Shown here piece after piece: positions 21,695-31,313 of a stretch of 64,000 bases of DNA. A program made the translations under genes and the position numbers. The notes under the pieces are model-generated. The model was not told where the DNA came from and made no database searches. It saw only the letters and a program-made list of their open reading frames with translations. The stretch's first letter is position 1. Every line of letters starts with the position of its first letter. Origin of the DNA: an uncultured Tateyamaria sp. (lineage in GTDB: Bacteria > Pseudomonadota > Alphaproteobacteria > Rhodobacterales > Rhodobacteraceae); NCBI RefSeq assembly GCF_947494755.1, contig NZ_CANLVZ010000004.1, positions 1-64,000 of the forward strand. Direction: 5' to 3'.

Positions 21695-22602
21695 AGCTGG
21701 CTCCTTCCAAGGTGGGTGTGTTGGGCGGGGGGCGCACCGGACCATTCGGTCACATCAAGGCATGCACCGTCGCCGCAATAGACAGTGAAAAGGTCAGGCG
21801 TGACCGCCTGCACCTGACCGGGCAGGCCGACATAATACCCCGTGCGCGGACAGAGCTGTGCGGCGGTGATCACCAGCGTCTCTCCGGAGGCGGTGGTGGT
21901 GAAGGCCCCGGGATAGGGCGGCCCGGCCGCGCGGATCAATCGGTGAATGTCGCGCGCTGGTTTGGTCCAGTCGATCAACCCGTCACTGGGCCGGCGCCGG
22001 GCACAGACAGAGGCTTGCGTGTCATCCTGCGCCGTGGCGGGCCGCTGACCTGCCTTGAGGTCAGACAAGAGGGCGGGCAGCATGTCCTGCAAGGCGTCGA
22101 TCACCTTATCATAAAGACTACGGGCAGTTTCGGCCTCCGGATCGATGGAAAACTGGCGTTGCGCGGCGAGGTCGCCGGTGTCTACCCCATCGTCAAGCCA
22201 GAACAGGCTCGCCCCGGCCTGTGTGCCACCCATCAGAATGGTCCACGGTATGACACCGCGCCCACGCAACTGGGGCAGGGCGGAGGGATGAAAGCCAATG
22301 GCACCGTGTTTCGCCAGTGCCCGGAACGCGGGCCCACAAATCTGGGACCAGCCGATGACCATAATGATGTCGGGGCTTATTGCGGCAATGGCCGCATGAG
22401 TATCGGGGGCGTCGCTTTTCTCGGTCCGGTGCACGGGGATGTCATATTGCGCTGCAATTGGCCCAAGATCGGCAAAGTCGGAATGACGCCGTGCGAGATC
22501 TGTGGGCAATGTCACCACCAGATCAGGCGCATGCCCTGCCGCACAAATCGCGGCAAGTGCGGCACGCGAGCCTTCGACCGCCCCGACAAACACCGTCCTC
22601 AT
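21691..22602 (-). CDS. Formyltransferase (methionyl-tRNA formyltransferase-like fold)
   Basis: GFHPSALPQLRGRGVIPWTILMGGTQAGASLFWLDDGVDTGDL; C-terminal extension. Confidence 0.88.
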   Translation of the reverse strand: MRTVFVGAVEGSRAALAAICAAGHAPDLVVTLPTDLARRHSDFADLGPIAAQYDIPVHRTEKSDAPDTHAAIAAISPDIIMVIGWSQICGPAFRALAKHGAIGFHPSALPQLRGRGVIPWTILMGGTQAGASLFWLDDGVDTGDLAAQRQFSIDPEAETARSLYDKVIDALQDMLPALLSDLKAGQRPATAQDDTQASVCARRRPSDGLIDWTKPARDIHRLIRAAGPPYPGAFTTTASGETLVITAAQLCPRTGYYVGLPGQVQAVTPDLFTVYCGDGACLDVTEWSGAPPAQHTHLGRSQL

Positions 22603-23204
22603 GATGTTGCAGACCCGGTCAGCGACTTCGACACAAGCGCGATGCGATCCACACGGCGCTGCTCGCCATAAAGTGCGACGCCAATCGTCTCGGCCAGAAT
22701 ACGCAGATCAAGCCATGTGCTGCGGTTGGCTATATACCAAAGGTCCAGTTGCAGCTTTTCGGTGTCGGACAACATGGTGTTGCCGCTGACCTGCGCCCAC
22801 CCGGTCAGACCGGGACGGACCGTGGCGCGGCGCAGGCCATCCTGCCCGAAACCCGCGATGGTCTCGCGCAAAAGGGGGCGGGGCCCGACCAGCGCCATCT
22901 CACCGCGCAGAATGGTCAAAAGCTGGGGCAACTCGTCCAGACGCAGTCGGCGCACAATGGTCGAGATAGGGGTCTGGCGCTGCGCATCCGGCAGCAAAGC
23001 GCCGTCTGGCGCGCGCGCATCTGACATGGTGCGCAATTTGATGACTGTGAACGGCACATCGTGCAACCCGCTGCGGGTCTGTCGAAACACACTTGGCGCG
23101 CCAAGCGACAGGCGCAGAATGACATAGGCAATCAGGAAAAACGGCAACGCCAGCAGACCAGCCAGCCCCGTTATCAATAGTTCAACCGCACGGTTCATGT
23201 TCAA
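22599..23204 (-). CDS. Undecaprenyl-phosphate sugar transferase (small PglC/WcaJ-C-like)
   Basis: N-term TM, FTVIKLRTM, RRLRLDELPQLLTILRGEMALVGPRPLL, RPGLTGWAQVSG. Confidence 0.93.
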   Translation of the reverse strand: MNMNRAVELLITGLAGLLALPFFLIAYVILRLSLGAPSVFRQTRSGLHDVPFTVIKLRTMSDARAPDGALLPDAQRQTPISTIVRRLRLDELPQLLTILRGEMALVGPRPLLRETIAGFGQDGLRRATVRPGLTGWAQVSGNTMLSDTEKLQLDLWYIANRSTWLDLRILAETIGVALYGEQRRVDRIALVSKSLTGSATS

Positions 23205-24081
23205 TACTCAATCGGGTGCGGGCAAAATCTGCCCTTGCGGCACCACTTCGTTAGGGTCAACACCGCCACGCGGCGGTTTCTTTAATCAATACGCGTCACT
23301 CTATATATGATGTGCGCTTTGTTGGCTATTACTAAAGATCACAGCAGCACAAGGTATTCTCAGGAGTAAGCAAAGGGCAATCATCGCGATAGATTAATAG
23401 AATGGTAAAAAGATGATCAATTCAACTATTGCGATAATAGGAGCGGACTGTTTTCTCCAAAATCGCAGTCTTTCGAAAACACAAAGCAATCCATTGCCGA
23501 ATCGCAAACCGGCGAAGAATTGCTTCGAAACAGGTCCGTACTCTCGATAAGGGAACTCAGTCTCAGAAAATACAACCATGTAGGGAAGCTCGTTCAGGGC
23601 GTCTATTAAAGTGGCAAAAACCCGCCGCAGACCCGAAAAATCTAACATACTGTAATTTAGTGATATTTCAGGATTTATCCACACGAGCGGCAGAAAATTG
23701 TTAACAAATCACTTACTTTTTTACAAATTTTCCGTATACATGAGGTAGGCAATTTCCTGCCTGACACACCTGAGTGACGCGAGAATTTCTTCGTGCAGGT
23801 GACGATGCGACGAGTGGCAAACATACCTGCGGGGACACGCGGGACCAAAAAATATATAAGACCAAATAATAATGCAGGGCGATAAGCCTGATGAATTTCG
23901 AATAAGATAACGCGCTCCTGATCGAATTATGCGCGACATAAAAACGGCTACACACGGCTGAGCATTTTCCGTTTTGAGACTGACAAACCTGGTTTGTCGG
24001 TGTCTGGAAACGTGTGTCATTTCTATTGCGACCGGTTGCCTGATTAGGAGGTGCTGGTATTTGTTTAACGAGGTGTTTGAA

Positions 24082-26244
24082 ATGAGCAATTTAGACGGCA
24101 TGACGACGGGCGACCAATTGGTCTGGACGCCAACACGACGGGCCGGCCGCGCAATTATGGCGCGGATCGGACGGCGATTTGCATCGACGGGCCGGCTGTT
24201 GGCGTCATTACGCGCCAACCGCCGGCTTGCAATCGCCGACACCGTCGCAACTGCCTTGGCCGCGCTCGCAGCATTGCTGTTAACGGCCAATCTGATCGGC
24301 GCACATGTCCTCAGCGAGAGCCTTGTTGCGTTCGTCTCGTCGGCCGTTCTGGCCGCTTTGATCATGTATCCCCTCAGCGCCTTTTACAGAGGCCACGCCC
24401 GCGCCACGTCTTTACGCGACGCGGTTGTCGTCGTGCGCGGGGCGCTGTTTGCGCTTGGCCTGCAATGGCTGTGCCTGTCGCTGTTGCCGGGCGCGGCGGC
24501 GGTCCCATTTGCCTCTTTCGCCATCCAATTCCTGGTTGTAGTCCCTGCGCTGGTCGGCTTGCGCCTGTGTGCCCGTCACCGCGAGCTGGTGCGTAAGGTC
24601 AATCACACCGCCCGCGCGCCCGCCGACATGGCCGTTGCCGACACGCGCATTCCAGTGCTCGTCGTCGGGACCGGGACCAATTGTGATCTTTTCGTGCGCG
24701 CCTCACGCACGCCCGACGCCCGCTATCGGCCCATTGGTATCATCGATGACGCGCGCGACACGGGCGGCCTCGTGTTTCACGACATCGACATACTCGGCTC
24801 GCTTTTGTCGCCTGACCGGCTGTGCGCGACCCTGGAAATGATGGAGGCGCTGCCCCAACGCCTGTTCCTGACCGAACCGATCACCCAGCTTGATTCCGAC
24901 GGAATCGGCAAGTTGATCGGGTGGGCCAATGCGCACAGCGTCCCTGTCTCGCGTCTGCCCAACCTGGGCGAAGCACCCTCGGGCTCCGACCTTGGCGGAG
25001 TTGAGCCGCGCGCCGTTGACCCCACAGACATCCTTGACCGACCGCAAAAGGCGGTTGAGCGGTCGCTGTTGCGCGCCTTGTTCAACGGCCGCCGCGTTCT
25101 GATCACCGGGGCAGGCGGGTCCATCGGCAGTGAGTTGTCGCGCCAGATCGCCTCCTTCGGTCCGAGCCAGCTGGTCTTGCTGGAACAGTGCGAATTGAAC
25201 GCCTACACCATTGATCAGGATCTGAAGCAGTATTTTCCGGACGTTCAGCACCATGTGCATGTGGCAGACATTCGCGACGCCAGGCGGGTCAACGCGATCT
25301 TTGCCAAGCACCGCCCCGAACTGGTGTTCAATGCCGCGGCCCTGAAGCATGTGCCCATGGTCGAGGCCAACCCGTGCGAGGGCGTGCTGACCAACGTGAT
25401 CGGCACCCGCAACATTGCAGATGCAGCCCGCGACGTGGGTGCCATTGCGATGGTGCAGGTGTCGACCGACAAGGCCGTGAACACCACCAATGTGATGGGC
25501 GCGACCAAGCGGGTCGCCGAATTCTACGTTCAGGCGCAGGATCGCATCACGTCCGAAACCGGCGAAAGCACCCGCTTTTTCTCGGTCCGGTTTGGCAACG
25601 TCCTGGGATCGTCCGGCTCGCTCATCCCGTTGTTCCAGAAACAGATCGCTCAAGGCGGACCACTCACGATCACGGACGACCGCATGACCCGCTATTTCAT
25701 GACCATCCGCGAGGCGGTCGAACTGACGCTTGTGGCGGCGGCAAAGGGCTTGGCGCAGAAAACCGGCCTGGGCCAGATCTTTGTTCTGGATATGGGAGAG
25801 CCGGTCAAGATCATGGATATCGCTGAACGGATGATCCGCTTGGCCGGGCTGCGCCCTGACGATGACATCAAGATCGAAGTGATCGGCATTCGCCCCGGTG
25901 AAAAGCTGTTCGAAGAGCTGTTTGACGAATCCGAAACGCCGCGTGATTGCGGCATTCCCGGTGTGCAGGCCGCAGTACCTGAGGGCATCGCCATCTCGCG
26001 GCTGCGCGCGGCTATCCATCATCTTGAAGGGGCGGCGCGGGGCGGGTCGGCGCGTGACGTGAAACGCCGGCTGAAGAACCTTGTGCCCGGCTACGGGGTC
26101 AACGGGCTGCGGCCCATCGAAATTACCGGCGATGCGCTGCGCGCGCCGGAACCACGCGGGCGGCCCATTGCATCATCGCCCGTGACGATCGCCCTGCCGA
26201 CGGGCGGTTATCCAAGCCAATTGCATTACGAAACAAATACTTAA
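24082..26244 (+). CDS. Membrane nucleotide-sugar 4,6-dehydratase (CapD/PglF/WbpM-type)
   Basis: N-terminal TMs, VLITGAGGSIGSELSRQI, MxxxK (NVMGATKRVAE), MTRYFMTIREAVELTL. Confidence 0.94.
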   Translation: MSNLDGMTTGDQLVWTPTRRAGRAIMARIGRRFASTGRLLASLRANRRLAIADTVATALAALAALLLTANLIGAHVLSESLVAFVSSAVLAALIMYPLSAFYRGHARATSLRDAVVVVRGALFALGLQWLCLSLLPGAAAVPFASFAIQFLVVVPALVGLRLCARHRELVRKVNHTARAPADMAVADTRIPVLVVGTGTNCDLFVRASRTPDARYRPIGIIDDARDTGGLVFHDIDILGSLLSPDRLCATLEMMEALPQRLFLTEPITQLDSDGIGKLIGWANAHSVPVSRLPNLGEAPSGSDLGGVEPRAVDPTDILDRPQKAVERSLLRALFNGRRVLITGAGGSIGSELSRQIASFGPSQLVLLEQCELNAYTIDQDLKQYFPDVQHHVHVADIRDARRVNAIFAKHRPELVFNAAALKHVPMVEANPCEGVLTNVIGTRNIADAARDVGAIAMVQVSTDKAVNTTNVMGATKRVAEFYVQAQDRITSETGESTRFFSVRFGNVLGSSGSLIPLFQKQIAQGGPLTITDDRMTRYFMTIREAVELTLVAAAKGLAQKTGLGQIFVLDMGEPVKIMDIAERMIRLAGLRPDDDIKIEVIGIRPGEKLFEELFDESETPRDCGIPGVQAAVPEGIAISRLRAAIHHLEGAARGGSARDVKRRLKNLVPGYGVNGLRPIEITGDALRAPEPRGRPIASSPVTIALPTGGYPSQLHYETNT

Positions 26245-26246
26245 AC

Positions 26247-27530
26247 ATGTCGAACGCTACTGAACATACGCCGCCGCATTTGCGGCGGACGGGAGTGGTA
26301 TCCTCCGACGACACCGTGGAAGCGACTCCGGTGACGCCGCAGCACGTCGTCGTGATTGCGAGTCTCGCCTGGTCGCTGGTGAACTTTCGGCTGGAACTTA
26401 TGCGCCGGATGCTGGCGCAGGGGCACCATGTGACAGCGCTGGCGCCGGACTTTGATCCTGACACCCGCGCGCAATTGCAGCGCGAAGGGATCACCTGCCA
26501 CAGCGTGCCCATGCAGCGCACCGGGCTGAACCCGCTGGCGGATCTGCGCACGCTGCGCGCCATCTCTCAACTGCTGTCGGCGCTGCGCCCGGATGTGGTG
26601 GTTGGCTACACGATGAAGCCGATCCTCTATGGATGCTGGGCGGGCCATATCGCAGGTGTGCCGCGCCGCTATGCGCTGTTCACCGGCCTTGGCTATGCGT
26701 TTTCCAAGGCGCGCCCGCGTGGGCGGCGCCGTTTGGTGCGCGCCATTGTCGTCGCCTTGCATCGGATGGCGTTGCGCCATGTGACAGCCGCGTTTTGCTA
26801 CAACAGGCAGGAACGGCGCGACATACGCAGCCTGCGTCTGATCCCCGACAATGTGCCCTTGGTGGATGTGCCCGGATCGGGGGTCGACACCCGCCGCTTT
26901 GCCCCCCCTACCGAGGCTCCGGCCCAATTCCGGTTCCTCTTTGTGGGGCGGTTGTTGAAAAGCAAGGGGCTCGAGGTTCTGGCCGAGGCCGCACGTCTGT
27001 TGCGCGCGCGCGGCCACAAGTTTGAACTTGGCGTGCTTGGTCCGCTTGATACCAACCCCGATGCGATCCCATTGGCCCAAGTCGAACAGTGGCAGGCAGA
27101 GGGGCTGCTGACCTATTTGGGTGAGACCCGCGATGTGCGCCCGCATCTCGCATCTGCCGGAGTGTTTGTTCTGCCCACCATGCTGCGCGAAGGGGTGCCA
27201 CGCACCATCCTTGAGGCGATGGCGAGCGGTCTGCCCGTCATCACCACCGACGCGCCCGGCTGCGGTGAAACCATCGAAGATGGCGTATCGGGCCGGGTTG
27301 TGCCTTGCGATGACGCGTCGGCCTTGGCCACGGCCATGGCGCAGTTCATCGCCGATCCCGCATTGGCCCAGACGATGGGGCAGGCGGCGCATGAGCGCGT
27401 GATCGAGCGCTATGATGTGCACAAGGTCAACGCCCTGTTGCTGACCAATATGGGGCTTGAGGCACCGTGCGTCGCCCATGCCACGGCCCCCGCAACCCCA
27501 CTGAGCGCAAGCGTGGAGTCGGTGGCATGA
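26247..27530 (+). CDS. GT4 glycosyltransferase (PglA/CapM-like)
   Basis: GYTMKPILYG, FVGRLLKSKGLEVL, REGVPRTILEAMASGLPVITTDAPGC. Confidence 0.92.
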   Translation: MSNATEHTPPHLRRTGVVSSDDTVEATPVTPQHVVVIASLAWSLVNFRLELMRRMLAQGHHVTALAPDFDPDTRAQLQREGITCHSVPMQRTGLNPLADLRTLRAISQLLSALRPDVVVGYTMKPILYGCWAGHIAGVPRRYALFTGLGYAFSKARPRGRRRLVRAIVVALHRMALRHVTAAFCYNRQERRDIRSLRLIPDNVPLVDVPGSGVDTRRFAPPTEAPAQFRFLFVGRLLKSKGLEVLAEAARLLRARGHKFELGVLGPLDTNPDAIPLAQVEQWQAEGLLTYLGETRDVRPHLASAGVFVLPTMLREGVPRTILEAMASGLPVITTDAPGCGETIEDGVSGRVVPCDDASALATAMAQFIADPALAQTMGQAAHERVIERYDVHKVNALLLTNMGLEAPCVAHATAPATPLSASVESVA

Positions 27531-27982
27531 AACAGATGCGCTATCCTATTGATCTACCGTTTGATATGGGCACTGACGCCGCCTCGACCACGCCCCAGGT
27601 CCGGGCGCGTGTGCTGCGCTTTCTGGGCGCGGGTATGCTCAACACCGGGTTCGGCTACGGCGTCTATGCTGCGGCGGTCTGGATGGGTGCCGTCCCGCAG
27701 ATCGCGCTGATCGCGCAATTCGGGTTGGCGGTTCTGTGGAACTACACCACCCATGCGCGCCTCGTCTTCGGGGTGCAGGGCACCGCGCGGCTGCCCCGCT
27801 ATGTTCTGGTCCATGTGGCACTTTGCGCATTGAACGCCGCGCTGTTGACGGTGCTGCTGACCGGAGGGTTGAACCCCTATCTGGGCCAAGCACTCGCGCT
27901 GCCCTTGATCGTGGTCGCATCCTATGTCGGCGTCTCTGCCGCCCTTGGCGTGCCACTGCGCGCAGGTCTTTCGGATGGCTGA
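27527..27982 (+). CDS. GtrA-family membrane protein
   Basis: RFLGAGMLNTGFGYGVYAAAVW, NYTTHARLVF; four predicted TM segments; overlaps neighbouring ORFs. Confidence 0.85.
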   Translation: MKQMRYPIDLPFDMGTDAASTTPQVRARVLRFLGAGMLNTGFGYGVYAAAVWMGAVPQIALIAQFGLAVLWNYTTHARLVFGVQGTARLPRYVLVHVALCALNAALLTVLLTGGLNPYLGQALALPLIVVASYVGVSAALGVPLRAGLSDG

Positions 27983-29177
27983 TGTGGCATGCACACCGCC
28001 GCTGCCCGGTGCGACACGCACCCCGCACGCACTGCGCGCTCCCAAATCGCGCTTGATGCAGATCGCTGCGGTGATCGGCGTGCTGGTGCTGCTGACCGCC
28101 CTGTTTGGTCGCATCATGTTTTTCGGCATTCGCCAGGACGAGATGCTGTTTGTCGCGCCCGCGCACAACCTGCTGCTGCCCAGCTTTGGGGTGCTGGCGC
28201 TTGGCCTGTTCCTGAACGAAGTGCTGCGCGGGGACGTGCGCGCCGTGCCGTTGTTCTGCGCGGGCCTGTGCCTGTCGGTCGCGACGGGGATGACGATCAG
28301 TGCCGTCGTCATCATTCCGCCCATGATGCTTGCAGCCATTCTGCTGCCCCGCACTCTCGGCTTTGCACAGCGACTGCGCCGCGTGGTGCTGCCTGCCCTG
28401 ATTGGCGGGCTTGTCGGTGCCGCGCCATTGTTCGTACAATTGCTGAGCGCGCCCGAGGTGTTCATGGCCCACGTGACCGGCTTTCACACTGGCCCCCACA
28501 TCGCCTATTGGGAGGTGTTCCAGCATACCGAACCTCAGCTGGCAATGAGCCTGCGTGATAAGGTGGTAATGGCCTATGCCGGATGGCTTTCGGGCGGTGC
28601 ACTGCTGCTGAGCATTGGCGTGGTCGCCTCGGGCTGGCTTGTGCTGACAGGCGCGCTTGATCAGCAGACCATACAAATGCTGGAGCCTGCATTGGCGGCG
28701 GGCATGATCCTGATGGTGTTTCTGGCGCTGCCGCGACTTTCCCCCGGGCTTCTGGCCTTGCGCGCCCCGGCCCAAACCGAGGTGGCGCAGTTCGACGATG
28801 GCGGGCGCGAGATCGCAGCGGTGCTGAGCGAGGCGGGCCTGACAGGTCCCATCGCAACGCTGATGCCGCTTTATCTGCTGGAAGAAGGGCTGGAGGTTTA
28901 TCCTGAAATCGCGACCGGGCAATTCGCCGACCGGGTGGCGGAATTCACCACGCCCGATCTGGCCGCGCATATCGTGATGTCCGGGCCAGGTGGCTTGGTC
29001 ACCCGGTTTGATACCGTACCACCTGCGGCCTTTTTGCTGGGCGATGAGCCGGACCTTGAAGCGCCCATGCGGGCCAATGCGCAAGCCCATGGCTATCAGA
29101 CCGTGGCCGCGCAAAGCCTGTCGAACCGTTATGACGACGGCGTGCTGGTTGTTGCCCAAGGGGAGGTCGCGAAATGA
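27975..29177 (+). CDS. Multi-TM GT-C-like (GT39/GT83-type) glycosyltransferase, possibly internally deleted
   Basis: Hydrophobic helices, first-loop acidic motif GIRQDEMLFVAPAHNLL, soluble C-terminal domain. Confidence 0.6.
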   Translation: MADVACTPPLPGATRTPHALRAPKSRLMQIAAVIGVLVLLTALFGRIMFFGIRQDEMLFVAPAHNLLLPSFGVLALGLFLNEVLRGDVRAVPLFCAGLCLSVATGMTISAVVIIPPMMLAAILLPRTLGFAQRLRRVVLPALIGGLVGAAPLFVQLLSAPEVFMAHVTGFHTGPHIAYWEVFQHTEPQLAMSLRDKVVMAYAGWLSGGALLLSIGVVASGWLVLTGALDQQTIQMLEPALAAGMILMVFLALPRLSPGLLALRAPAQTEVAQFDDGGREIAAVLSEAGLTGPIATLMPLYLLEEGLEVYPEIATGQFADRVAEFTTPDLAAHIVMSGPGGLVTRFDTVPPAAFLLGDEPDLEAPMRANAQAHGYQTVAAQSLSNRYDDGVLVVAQGEVAK

Positions 29178-29271
29178 CAATTGCCCCCATTTTTCCCCAC
29201 AGCGCGCATGCCGATTTTTCCGGCGCGACCGCGCCCATTTTTTCTAAAGACATAAAGAAGGGACCAATCCA

Positions 29272-30078
29272 ATGAAGACGATACTTCTTGCCGGCGGCCT
29301 TGGATCCAGACTTGCCGAAGAAACCGTGTCCATTCCCAAACCCATGGTCGAGGTCGGCGGACGCCCGATCATCGCGCGCGTCATGGATATCTACAGCCAC
29401 TTCGGGCACCGCGATTTCGTGATTGCCGCAGGCTACAAGGCGCTGCTGCTCAAACAGTTCTTTGCCAACTACCACCTGATCGCCAACAACATCACGGTGG
29501 CGCTAGACAGTGGCGAGATGACGCTGGTGCCCTCGGCCCCCGGCGGGTGGAACGTGTCGGTGGTCGATACCGGTGCCAACACCATGACGAGCGGGCGCAT
29601 CCGCCGTCTCAAGGACTGGCTGAACGGCGAGACGTTCATGTGCACCTATTCCGATGGGCTGGGCAATGTCGACATTGATGCGCTGCTCGACTTCCATCGC
29701 TCGCATGGCAAGCTGGCGACGGTGACAGCCGTGCAGCCGCCCGCGCGTTTCGGCAATATCGATATTCATGGGGACAGGGTGAATGCCTTCACAGAAAAGG
29801 TCGAAGGGGGTGATACCTGGATCAATGGTGGCTACTTCGTGTTCGAGCCCGGCGTGCTCGACTACATGGTCGACGACACAGAACCCCTCGAACACACCCC
29901 GCTCAGCCAGATGGCCAAGGATGGGCAGTTGATGGCCTATCGCCACAATGGGTTCTGGCATCCGATGGACACCGTGCGTGACCGCAATAAGCTTGACGCG
30001 CTGTGCGAAGACGAAACGCCGCCCTGGATGGACTTTGAAGTCTATCAGCCGGAGCGCATCCCGGCCGTCGCCATTTAA
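29272..30078 (+). CDS. rfbF: Glucose-1-phosphate cytidylyltransferase
   Basis: MKTILLAGGLGSRLAEETVSIPKPMVEVGGRPI, YSDGLGNVDI, FWHPMDTVRDRNKL. Confidence 0.95.
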   Translation: MKTILLAGGLGSRLAEETVSIPKPMVEVGGRPIIARVMDIYSHFGHRDFVIAAGYKALLLKQFFANYHLIANNITVALDSGEMTLVPSAPGGWNVSVVDTGANTMTSGRIRRLKDWLNGETFMCTYSDGLGNVDIDALLDFHRSHGKLATVTAVQPPARFGNIDIHGDRVNAFTEKVEGGDTWINGGYFVFEPGVLDYMVDDTEPLEHTPLSQMAKDGQLMAYRHNGFWHPMDTVRDRNKLDALCEDETPPWMDFEVYQPERIPAVAI

Positions 30079-30089
30079 GGATCAAGGCG

Positions 30090-31313
30090 ATGTCGGCTCA
30101 GATCGGATCAGATTTCGGCGGTGTGTTCGCAGGGCGACGGGTGCTTCTGACTGGGCACACGGGCTTTAAGGGCGGGTGGATGTCGCTGTGGCTCGCGCGG
30201 CTTGGGGCCGAGGTCACAGGAATTGCATTGCCGCCCGAAACCGGCCCCAGCTTCTTTGAGGCCTGCGGGGTTGCGCGCTCCGTGAACAGCCGGATGGCGG
30301 ACATCACCGACCGTGTGCGGCTCAGTAAGGTCATGGGCACGCTGGATGCGGAGATTCTGATCCATATGGCGGCCCAACCGCTTTTGCGCCGGTCCTATTC
30401 CTATCCGGTAGAGACATTTGCGACCAACGTGATGGGCACCGCGCACGTGCTGGAACTGGCGCAGCGGATGCCGTCGCTCAAGGCGATCATCGTGGTCACC
30501 AGCGACAAATGCTATGAAAACAACGAATGGGAGTGGGGCTACCGCGAGGCGGATCCCTTGGGCGGCGCGGATCCTTACAGCGCCTCCAAAGGGTGCGCCG
30601 AAATTCTGGCCCACGCCTATCGCCGCTCGTTCTTCAACAAGGAGGGCGGACCACGGCTTGCCACGGTACGGGCGGGCAATGTCTTTGGCGGTGGCGATTG
30701 GGGGCTGGAGCGCCTTGTGCCCGATATCGTGCGCGCCGCCGCCAACAAACGTCCGGTCAACATCCGCAATCCGGGCAGCGTGCGTCCATGGCAGCACGTG
30801 CTTGAGCCGGTGTCGGGATACATGGCGCTCGCCGCACGCCTGTTTCAGCATGGTGCCCCGTTCGAGGGCGCGTGGAACTTTGGCCCCGACGTGTCCTCGA
30901 CCGTGCCGGTGCGCCAGCTGACACAGGAAATCTGCGAAGCGTGGGGGCCCGGCGGGCCAGAGATTGTGTACGGCGAGGCCCAGGATGCGGCCCCCAGTCA
31001 ACAGATGCACGAGGCGGGGCTGTTGCGCCTCGACAGCACCAAGGCCCACACACGACTCGGCTGGCGGCCCCAACTCAGCCTCAGCGAAGCGGTTCGCATG
31101 ACCGTCGAATGGTATCGCCACCATGCCGACGGCCACGGCATGGTGGCCCTCACGGACGCGCAAATCAGCACATTCTGCGGCTGTATGGACGGGCAGCGCA
31201 CCCATACCACCCCAGTTCCCATCATCGCAGCCGAAGCCAGCCGCCGCCGCAAACCCCTCTTGACAGGCACGCTCAGTGTCCAGCCTGGCAAAACGTCAGG
31301 AGGACGGAAATGA
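30090..31313 (+). CDS. rfbG: CDP-glucose 4,6-dehydratase
   Basis: LLTGHTGFKGGWMSLWLARLGAEVTG, DPYSASKGCAE, VRPWQHVLEPVSGYMALA. Confidence 0.95.
   Translation: MSAQIGSDFGGVFAGRRVLLTGHTGFKGGWMSLWLARLGAEVTGIALPPETGPSFFEACGVARSVNSRMADITDRVRLSKVMGTLDAEILIHMAAQPLLRRSYSYPVETFATNVMGTAHVLELAQRMPSLKAIIVVTSDKCYENNEWEWGYREADPLGGADPYSASKGCAEILAHAYRRSFFNKEGGPRLATVRAGNVFGGGDWGLERLVPDIVRAAANKRPVNIRNPGSVRPWQHVLEPVSGYMALAARLFQHGAPFEGAWNFGPDVSSTVPVRQLTQEICEAWGPGGPEIVYGEAQDAAPSQQMHEAGLLRLDSTKAHTRLGWRPQLSLSEAVRMTVEWYRHHADGHGMVALTDAQISTFCGCMDGQRTHTTPVPIIAAEASRRRKPLLTGTLSVQPGKTSGGRK

Noticed and set aside
23394-23684. 96-aa minus ORF in AT-rich intergenic region
   Set aside because: No motif recognised; AT-rich chance ORF cannot be excluded, so not reported as a gene
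24703-26022. 439-aa minus-strand ORF opposite the 4,6-dehydratase
   Set aside because: Antisense ORF over an unambiguous gene; low-complexity basic composition
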